9,682 nucleotides of DNA from an uncultured Streptomyces sp. (lineage in GTDB: Bacteria > Actinomycetota > Actinomycetes > Streptomycetales > Streptomycetaceae): contig CAMLJW010000182.1 in assembly GCA_946480485.1 (NCBI GenBank), positions 1 through 9,682 on the forward strand, read 5' to 3'. The translations under genes and the position numbers were made by a program. Below the pieces are notes generated by a model. The model saw nothing but the letters and a program-made list of their open reading frames with translations. It did not search any database and was not told the DNA's origin. Positions 6,107-9,682 of the stretch are shown piece after piece (positions within the stretch are counted from its first letter, which is position 1; each line of letters starts with the position of its first letter).

Positions 6107-6577
6107 TCAGCAGCAGCCGCCCGTGACGGCCGGTTCCTTCGTGCCGGTGTCGGCCTCGACCGGGCCGGCGGCGCAGCAGGTGCTGCCCTGCTGCTTGGCC
6201 AGGGAGTCGGCGTCGGCCTTGACGACGTACACCTCCCAGGGTTCCTGGCCGGGGCCGTGCACCCAGACCTTGTTCTGGAGGGCGTAGCAACAGGTGGTGT
6301 CGTTCTCCACGTCGGTGGCCAGGCCGGCCTCACCGAGGCGGGCGGTGGCGGCGTGGACCGCTTCGGTCGTCTCGACCTCGACGCCGAGGTGGTCCATGCG
6401 GGTCGCCTCACCTGCGGCGCCTTCGATGAGGACGAGCTTGAGTGGGGGCTCGGCGATGGCGAAGTTGGCGTAGCCGTCGCGGAGTTTGGCGGGCTCGGTG
6501 CCGAACAGCTTGGTGTAGAAGGCGACGGATTCGGCGAGGTCGGGGACGCGGAGAGCGAGCTGTACGCGGGACGTCAT
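6107..6577 (-). CDS. cadI: CadI/ArsI-family glyoxalase-fold protein of the arsenic/cadmium operon
   Basis: Seen: 156 residues, ATG with AGGAGG six bases upstream. Glyoxalase/VOC domain: SRVQLALRVPDL at the N-terminus, FYTKLFGTEPAKLR at 20-33, ANFAIAEPPLKLVL at 37-50, DHLGVEV at 62-68, vicinal Cys96-Cys97 in NDTTCCYAL, and EPWEVY at 112-117. Known: ArsI, an Fe(II) C-As lyase for trivalent organoarsenicals, uses His5, His62, Glu115 and the Cys96-Cys97 pair; mycobacterial CadI is the cadmium-induced homologue. Here His63, Glu115 and the Cys pair are kept but Gln6 takes the place of the first His, as in CadI, so lyase activity is uncertain. Odd: the C-terminus carries two further CC pairs (134-135 and 155-156), a likely extra thiol metal site. 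It is divergent from arsR, transcribed with the arsO stub before it and an MFS stub after it. Confidence 0.9.
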   Translation of the reverse strand: MTSRVQLALRVPDLAESVAFYTKLFGTEPAKLRDGYANFAIAEPPLKLVLIEGAAGEATRMDHLGVEVETTEAVHAATARLGEAGLATDVENDTTCCYALQNKVWVHGPGQEPWEVYVVKADADSLAKQQGSTCCAAGPVEADTGTKEPAVTGGCC

Positions 6578-6605
6578 GGCGAACCTCCTGGAGTGGATGG
6601 GGAGT

Positions 6606-6716
6606 TCAGCAGCCGCTGGAGGCGGTGGCAACCGCGGCCAGGCCGATGAGGCCGGCTCCGATGACCAGGACGGGCGGCTGGTCGGTGGTGGGCACGCTGT
6701 TCATGGACACAGTCAC
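6606..6716 (-). pseudogene. N-terminal stub of an ArsO-like flavin monooxygenase
   Basis: Seen: a GTG at 6714-6716 has AAGGGGA five bases upstream and is followed by an ATG at 6702-6704. It encodes 36 residues: TTDQPPVLVIGAGLIGLAAV and then ATASSGC before TGA. The V-x-V-I-G-A-G-x-I-G-L-A-A run is the dinucleotide-binding Rossmann turn (GxGxxG) that opens FAD-dependent ArsO-type proteins in actinobacterial arsenic operons, which are several hundred residues long. Only this turn survives. It is first in the leftward transcript ahead of cadI, so its translation start may still matter as a leader. Alternative: a genuine 36-residue hydrophobic peptide ending in Cys. I favour the remnant because a second ArsO-like fragment exists at 9324-9682. 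Confidence 0.5.
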
Positions 6717-6762
6717 GGTGTTCCCCTTCTGTTTCGACGCCTGTCGATGTCTGACGTGCTCC

Positions 6763-6791
6763 AGGATGACACCTGCATCGATAAGCGTCAA
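6763..6791 (-). promoter_or_regulatory. Candidate promoter of the cadI transcript
   Basis: On the minus strand TTGACG (6786-6791) is followed after 17 bases by CATCCT (6763-6768), about 47 bases upstream of the arsO-stub start. The -35 matches five of six consensus bases; the -10 is weak. The -35 overlaps the first copy of the 11-bp repeat (6787-6797), so ArsR bound there would block polymerase. Confidence 0.4.
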
Positions 6792-6797
6792 CATAGA
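6787..6797. repeat. Copy 1 of an 11-bp repeat, candidate ArsR operator (cadI side)
   Basis: GTCAACATAGA occurs here and again exactly at 6951-6961. On the minus strand the similarity extends another 14 bases past TTGAC, giving about 20 identities over 25 positions (both copies share TCGA and a final CAG). Overlap with the -35 of the cadI promoter suggests a regulator site. Known ArsR repressors usually control the divergent gene and themselves. Confidence 0.5.
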
Positions 6798-6950
6798 CAT
6801 TCGCCGAATCAACGACGAAAGTGCGCGGTAGTCCGATGCGGCAGTGATCGGTGGCACCCACCGGGCGCATCGCTGGCGTTGCACGGAGCGCGGCGGCCCA
6901 CGTCGCTCGCGGCCGAACCGTTCACCCCTGGCCCGCCTGGTTCGACATGT

Positions 6951-6961
6951 GTCAACATAGA
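6951..6961. repeat. Copy 2 of the 11-bp repeat, candidate ArsR operator (arsR side)
   Basis: An identical GTCAACATAGA ends four bases before the arsR ATG. It is flanked on the left by TTCGACAT, and the inverted repeat GACA, TG, TGTC spans 6944-6953. The position covers the region where a leaderless arsR transcript would begin, which fits autorepression. Confidence 0.5.
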
Positions 6962-6964
6962 TGC

Positions 6965-7339
6965 ATGTCGAAGAATAAGGTGCTGCCGCTGCTCGAACCC
7001 GAGGCTGATGCCTTGGCGCCGTGCTGCCCGCCGCTCACCGAGCGCCCGTTCACCGCGGAGGAGGCCGAGACGGCCGCCCGGATGTTCAAGGCACTGGGCG
7101 ATCCGGTGCGGCTGCGGCTGTTCTCCGCGGTGGCCTCGCACGAGGGCGGCGAGGCGTGCGTGTGCGACATCTCCGACGTCGGCGTCTCCCAGCCGACCGT
7201 CTCCCATCACCTGAAGAAGCTCAAGGAGGCGGAGCTGCTCACGTCCGAGCGGCGCGGCACCTGGGTCTACTACCGGGTCGAGCCGTCGGTGCTGGCCGCC
7301 ATGGGCAAGCTGCTCACCATGACGCCGGCCGCTGCCTGA
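6965..7339 (+). CDS. arsR: ArsR-family As(III)-responsive repressor
   Basis: Seen: 124 residues. Winged helix with MFKALGDPVRLRLFSAV (40-56), recognition helix VSQPTVSHHLKKL (74-86) and wing TSERRGTWVYYRV (93-105). Metal-binding candidates are the vicinal Cys20-Cys21 (APCCPP) in the N-terminal arm and Cys65/Cys67 in ACVCDI. Known: Corynebacterium ArsR uses an N-terminal CC pair together with one Cys of this helix to bind As(III), and this arrangement matches it. Start: the ATG at 6965 begins at the conserved N-terminus. No Shine-Dalgarno is visible before it, so the mRNA may be leaderless, as is common for actinobacterial regulators; another ATG at 6961 is out of frame. It is divergent from the arsO stub/cadI unit with a shared repeated site between them, and convergent with the methyltransferase downstream. 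Confidence 0.93.
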   Translation: MSKNKVLPLLEPEADALAPCCPPLTERPFTAEEAETAARMFKALGDPVRLRLFSAVASHEGGEACVCDISDVGVSQPTVSHHLKKLKEAELLTSERRGTWVYYRVEPSVLAAMGKLLTMTPAAA

Positions 7340-7363
7340 CTACCCGCAGGCTCCGGACGTGTC

Positions 7364-7393
7364 AGGCCGGACGGCGGCAGGTCCCCCCGGCCT
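7364..7393. terminator. Possible bidirectional hairpin between convergent genes
   Basis: AGGCCGG (7364-7370) pairs perfectly with CCGGCCT (7387-7393) across a 16-base loop. It lies in the 69-bp gap between the stops of arsR and the methyltransferase. There is no T-tract, so this is only a candidate terminator of the GC-rich actinomycete kind. Confidence 0.35.
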
Positions 7394-7408
7394 CTCCTGT
7401 GAGCCCGT

Positions 7409-8070
7409 TCAGCGGGCGATCTGCGTCACGCGCCACAGGCGGCGCGGCAGCTCACTTTCCTCGAACGCGAACACCTCGGCCAGGTCCCACTCTGCGGCGA
7501 GTTCGTCGACCAGTCGCCGGGGGAAGAAGTGGACGGCGAAGCCGCCGTGTTCGTAGATGTCGTCGCCGTGTGCGACGCCGGCCCCGTAGTGGGCATCACC
7601 GGTGTGCCGCACGGTGTAGACGAACACCCCGCCGGGACGGATCACCCGCTTCACCTCGTCGACCAGGGCATGGATCTCGGCGGTGGACAGCGCCATGCAC
7701 AGCAGCATGTGCGCGAAGACCGCGTCGACGGAGGCGTCGCGCAGCGGCAGCGGGGTGCGGACGTCGTGCACCGTGGTGCTGATCCGTTCGGCGAGTTGCT
7801 CGGCGCGGGCGGCGTCGAGAAGCTGGCGCAGGCCGATGGGCTGAAGTCGGTGGCGTGGACGCTGAAGCCCCCGCGGGCGAAGTGCAGGGCGTCGCGGCCG
7901 TGCCCGGCGCCCAGTTCCAGCACGGTCTCCGCCCCGGCCGCGCGGAAGACGGTGGCGGCGTGGACCGCGGGGCTGGAGGGCGTCGCACCGTACAGCCCAG
8001 GATGATCGGCGTAGGTCCGCTGCCAGTGCTCCTGCTGGATGGCGGCGAGATCGCCGTGGTGCTGGTGCAT
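7409..8070 (-). pseudogene. Class I SAM-dependent methyltransferase with one frameshift
   Basis: Seen: the ATG at 8068-8070 (GGAG upstream) opens a frame with MHQHHGDLAAIQQEHW, motif I VLELGAGHGRDALHFA (50-65) and motif II HATDFS (72-77). At the GGG run 7838-7840 the frame is lost. Moving one base restores GLRQLLDAARAEQLAERIST, VHDVRTPLPLRDASVDAVFA (motif IV region), VKRVIRPGGVFVYTVRHTG and a C-terminus ending at TGA 7409-7411. With one extra G/C the product would be 220 residues, a normal length for a stand-alone methyltransferase. The rest of both halves is undamaged, so this is either a recent frameshift or a consensus error in a homopolymer. The substrate is unknown; it lacks the Cys set of ArsM. 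Metal-island context suggests methylation of a metal(loid) or thiol (inference). Confidence 0.8.
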
Positions 8071-8096
8071 CGGGTCTCCGGGCGCCGGTGTTTCTC

Positions 8097-8110
8097 CCGC
8101 CCGCGGGCGG
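8097..8110. repeat. 14-bp perfect GC palindrome upstream of the methyltransferase
   Basis: CCGCCCGCGGGCGG is self-complementary over 14 bases and lies 27 bases before the methyltransferase ATG in the 167-bp gap to the cation transporter gene. It may be a regulator site or a hairpin after the transporter gene. In DNA this GC-rich, palindromes of this composition also arise by chance. I see no other element in this gap. Confidence 0.3.
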
Positions 8111-8237
8111 ACTGTCCAAGGCGATCCTTCCACCGGATGGTTGCCGTGCTGGAGGACGGAGGCAGTCGTGCGTCGCTGCGGTCATGTGCCGGTGGAAGAC
8201 AGCGGGCGGCCCTCCGCCAGGGGCAGCCAGGCCGGGT

Positions 8238-8945
8238 TCAGCAGCAGTCGCAGCCCGCACGGCAGCCGCACCCGTCCGCCTCGGCGGCGGAAGGCGCCGT
8301 TGCGGCGGTGGGCGCGGCGCAGCATCCCTTGCCCTGCCAGGCGTCGCGGCCCTCCTTGACGGCAATGACAGCGATGACCAGGGCCGCGGCGGGGTCGGCC
8401 CAGGACCACCCGAGGGTGGCGTTGAGGACCAAGCCGGCCAGCAGAACGGCGGACAGGTAGGTGCACAGCAGCGTCTGCCGGGAGTTCGCGACGGCGGACT
8501 TCGAGCCGAGTTCCCGCCCGGCGCGGCGCTGCGCGGCGGACAGGAACGGCATGACCAGCAGGGAGAGCGCGGCGAGCACGATGCCGGGGATCGAGCGATC
8601 GGCCGCACCGGTGCCGGCCAGGGCGCGCACGGCATCGACGGTGACGTAGGCGGCGAGGGCGAAGAACGAGACCGCGATGATCCGCAGCGTGGTCTTCTCC
8701 CTGGCCTCCCGCACGGCGTGGTCGGACGTGGAGAACTGCCAGGCCACGGCCGTCGCCGAGGAGACCTCGATGACGGAGTCGAGGCCGAAGCCGATCAGCG
8801 CGGTGGAGGACGCCAGGGTGCCCGCGGTGATCGCCACGATCGCTTCGGCCACGTTGTACGTGATCGTCGCCGTGACCAGGAGGCGTACGCGGCGGGCAAG
8901 TTGGTCGCGCCGGGCCGGCGCCAGCCCCAGGGAGAGCGCGGTCAT
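8238..8945 (-). CDS. Cation diffusion facilitator-type transporter with Cys-rich C-terminal tail
   Basis: Seen: 235 residues, mostly hydrophobic, consistent with five or six membrane spans. Conserved acidic residues lie in membrane segments: Asp56 in IGFGLDSVIEV (48-61) and Asp184 in WSWADPAAALVIA (180-192). Known: CDF exporters bind Zn/Cd/Fe through an HxxxD motif in spans 2 and 5. Here the His positions are Gly52 and Trp180, so this is a divergent branch, and metal coordination must differ. The last 28 residues hold seven Cys (208, 209, 226, 228, 232, 234, 235) in GCC, DGCGC and GCDCC clusters, a probable cytoplasmic thiol metal-collecting tail. The ATG overlaps the CmtR-like stop by one base (TGATG), so the exporter and its regulator are one translationally coupled unit, which points to Cd(II) or Pb(II) export. 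Confidence 0.85.
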   Translation of the reverse strand: MTALSLGLAPARRDQLARRVRLLVTATITYNVAEAIVAITAGTLASSTALIGFGLDSVIEVSSATAVAWQFSTSDHAVREAREKTTLRIIAVSFFALAAYVTVDAVRALAGTGAADRSIPGIVLAALSLLVMPFLSAAQRRAGRELGSKSAVANSRQTLLCTYLSAVLLAGLVLNATLGWSWADPAAALVIAVIAVKEGRDAWQGKGCCAAPTAATAPSAAEADGCGCRAGCDCC

Positions 8946-9280
8946 CAGCAGCAGCCCTTCTCATCAGCCTCGGTGCAGGTACGGTCCGTCTCGATCGCGA
9001 CGACAGCGGTACGCAGGTCGTCGAGCGCGTGCGCCAGACGCGGATCGGCTAGTTCATAGCGGGTACGCCGCCCGACGGGGACCCCGATGACCAGCCCGCA
9101 GTCGCGCAGGCAGGCCAGGTGGTTGGAGAGCCGGGTGCGCGAAACGCCCAGCCGCTCGGCGAGGTCGGACGGATGCACCGGGGCCTCACGCAGGGCCAGG
9201 AGCAGACGGCAGCGGATCGGATCGGCGAGGGCACGGCCGAAGCGCGCGAGCACCTCGACCTCGGAAGCGACAGTCAGCAC
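8945..9280 (-). CDS. cmtR: CmtR-like Cd(II)/Pb(II)-responsive ArsR-family repressor
   Basis: Seen: 111 residues from the GTG at 9278-9280. Winged helix with LARFGRALADPIRCRLLLAL (11-30), recognition helix VSRTRLSNHLACLRDCGLV (46-64) and wing GRRTRYELAD (70-79). Known: Mycobacterium tuberculosis CmtR binds Cd/Pb with Cys57, Cys61 and Cys102. With the GTG start the cysteines here fall at 24, 57, 61 and 102, the same numbering, which supports both the identity and the start; a TTG at 9293 would add five residues. There is no Shine-Dalgarno, and a TACTTT box ends six bases before the GTG, so the mRNA is probably leaderless. An extra Cys pair at the very C-terminus (110-111) is not part of the known site. 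The stop overlaps the transporter ATG by one base. Confidence 0.9.
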   Translation of the reverse strand: MLTVASEVEVLARFGRALADPIRCRLLLALREAPVHPSDLAERLGVSRTRLSNHLACLRDCGLVIGVPVGRRTRYELADPRLAHALDDLRTAVVAIETDRTCTEADEKGCC

Positions 9281-9286
9281 GGCACA

Positions 9287-9315
9287 AAAGTACAAGACTT
9301 CCTGAATTCAGGAAA
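9287..9315 (-). promoter_or_regulatory. Candidate leaderless promoter of the cmtR-transporter unit
   Basis: On the minus strand TTTCCT (-35-like, 9310-9315) and TACTTT (-10, 9287-9292) are separated by exactly 17 bases. Six bases after the -10 comes the GTG, so transcription would begin at or next to the start codon. The -10 matches five of six consensus bases, the -35 only loosely, which fits a promoter that depends on relief of repression. Confidence 0.5.
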
Positions 9316-9324
9316 CCCTGTACT
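9289..9324. promoter_or_regulatory. 36-bp dyad symmetry, candidate CmtR operator
   Basis: A perfect 16-bp palindrome TTCCTGAATTCAGGAA (9299-9314) is flanked at equal distance by AGTACA (9289-9294) and its inverse TGTACT (9319-9324). Both symmetries share one centre at 9306.5; only the four-base spacers between them do not match. The element overlaps the -35, the spacer and most of the -10 of the cmtR promoter, ideal for repression by a dimeric winged-helix protein. Confidence 0.65.
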
Positions 9325-9682
9325 CAGTCTCTGGGGGCGCCTCCGCCGCGCAGATCGCGGCCGACCTGGCGTAGGAAGGGACGCCACCAGGTGCCGGTCG
9401 CGCTGATGACGGCGCGGGCGTGCCAGGTGCCCAAGTCGCTCTCCACCCGCAGGAACTTGCCATCGCGGTGCACGCCAAGGACGCGGACGGGCCGCTGCAC
9501 GGGCGCTCGCGGCGGGGCAAAGGGCGGCGGCGCAAAGGTCGGCGGACTCAGCACCTCTTCGTCTTCCGCGATCGGCGCCTTCGCTTGCGCGCGCTCCGCT
9601 TCCTTGCGCGCCTTCTCGTACGTCGCGAGGCGCGCCTTGCCGATCGGAAGCCAGTAGTCCTTCTTCTTCTCCGCGCCCGTGA
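9324..9682 (-). pseudogene. Chimeric open frame: unrecognised N-part fused to an ArsO-like flavoprotein fragment, cut by window edge
   Basis: Seen: the minus-strand frame is open from the window edge to a TGA at 9324-9326. Its last 58 or so residues include VQRPVRVLGVHRDG, LRVESDLGTWHARAVISATG and TWWRPFL, the middle of flavin-dependent ArsO-type monooxygenases (the A-x-x-V-I-x-A-T-G-T-W signature). After PFL it falls into an unrelated Arg/Gly tail, so the catalytic C-half is lost. The preceding 60 or so residues (KKKDYWLPIGKARLATYEKA, then a Lys/Glu/Ala helix and PPTFAPPPFAPPRAP) do not belong to that family. They favour GCG alanine codons and use TTT twice, unlike the neighbours, implying another origin. 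The junction lies near 9500-9510. Whether this is one fused protein, a recombination product or an assembly join cannot be told. Confidence 0.5.

Noticed and set aside
5786..6649. Plus-strand frame of 287 codons starting in the scrambled zone
   Set aside because: Only its first part (to about 5978) looks coding; the rest is antisense to cadI, which has clear family motifs.
7409..8070. Identification of the methyltransferase as ArsM
   Set aside because: The conserved Cys residues of ArsM are not present and the length is shorter; kept as a general SAM methyltransferase.

Overview
The window comes from a high-GC actinomycete, most likely Streptomyces or a close relative. Third codon positions are overwhelmingly G or C, starts are often GTG, genes overlap by a few bases (GTGA, ATGA, TGATG), and several proteins match actinobacterial families position by position (CmtR, CadI, ArsR with CC plus CVC). 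It reads as a heavy-metal and sulfur-stress accessory island in partial decay: intact short operons are interleaved with truncated, inverted and frameshifted gene pieces.

Left part (1-5421), sulfur module. A divergent region at 4282-4366 separates two transcription units. Leftward runs a chain: metallo-beta-lactamase/double rhodanese protein (2923-4281), MFS transporter (1646-2926), small SHOCT membrane protein (1239-1514), membrane-anchored PepSY-like protein (619-1242) and the stump of a DsrE-family gene (372-572). Rightward runs an ArsR-type repressor fused to a rhodanese domain (4367-5044), overlapping the start of a cysteine desulfurase (5041). The repressor's only two cysteines lie in its rhodanese loop, so I infer that it senses sulfane sulfur or persulfide and controls persulfide handling. 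A broken peptidase-C45-like gene lies at the extreme left edge (1-325).

Middle part (5391-6100), scrambled zone. The cysteine desulfurase is cut after about 117 residues. A later piece of the same kind of protein, containing the PLP-lysine region, follows on the opposite strand. After it come a fragment of an unrelated plus-strand gene and the first residues of an MFS transporter on the minus strand.

Right part (6100-9682), arsenic/cadmium module. cadI (6107-6577), preceded by a stub of a flavin monooxygenase of ArsO type (6606-6716), is divergent from an As(III)-type arsR (6965-7339). The two sides share an 11-bp repeat that probably marks the ArsR operator. A SAM methyltransferase with one frameshift (7409-8070) converges on arsR. 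Farther right, a CmtR-like Cd/Pb repressor (8945-9280) overlaps a cation diffusion facilitator with a cysteine-rich tail (8238-8945). Their promoter lies inside a 36-bp dyad symmetry. The right edge is a chimeric open frame joining an ArsO-like fragment to unrecognised sequence with different codon use.

The most interesting points are the rhodanese-fused repressor and its divergent persulfide operon, the CmtR dyad operator, the repeated ArsR site, and the concentration of gene breakpoints. The breakpoints could reflect a recombining island or a chimeric assembly; the sequence alone cannot decide. I saw no rRNA, tRNA, CRISPR array, or intact transposase or integrase.
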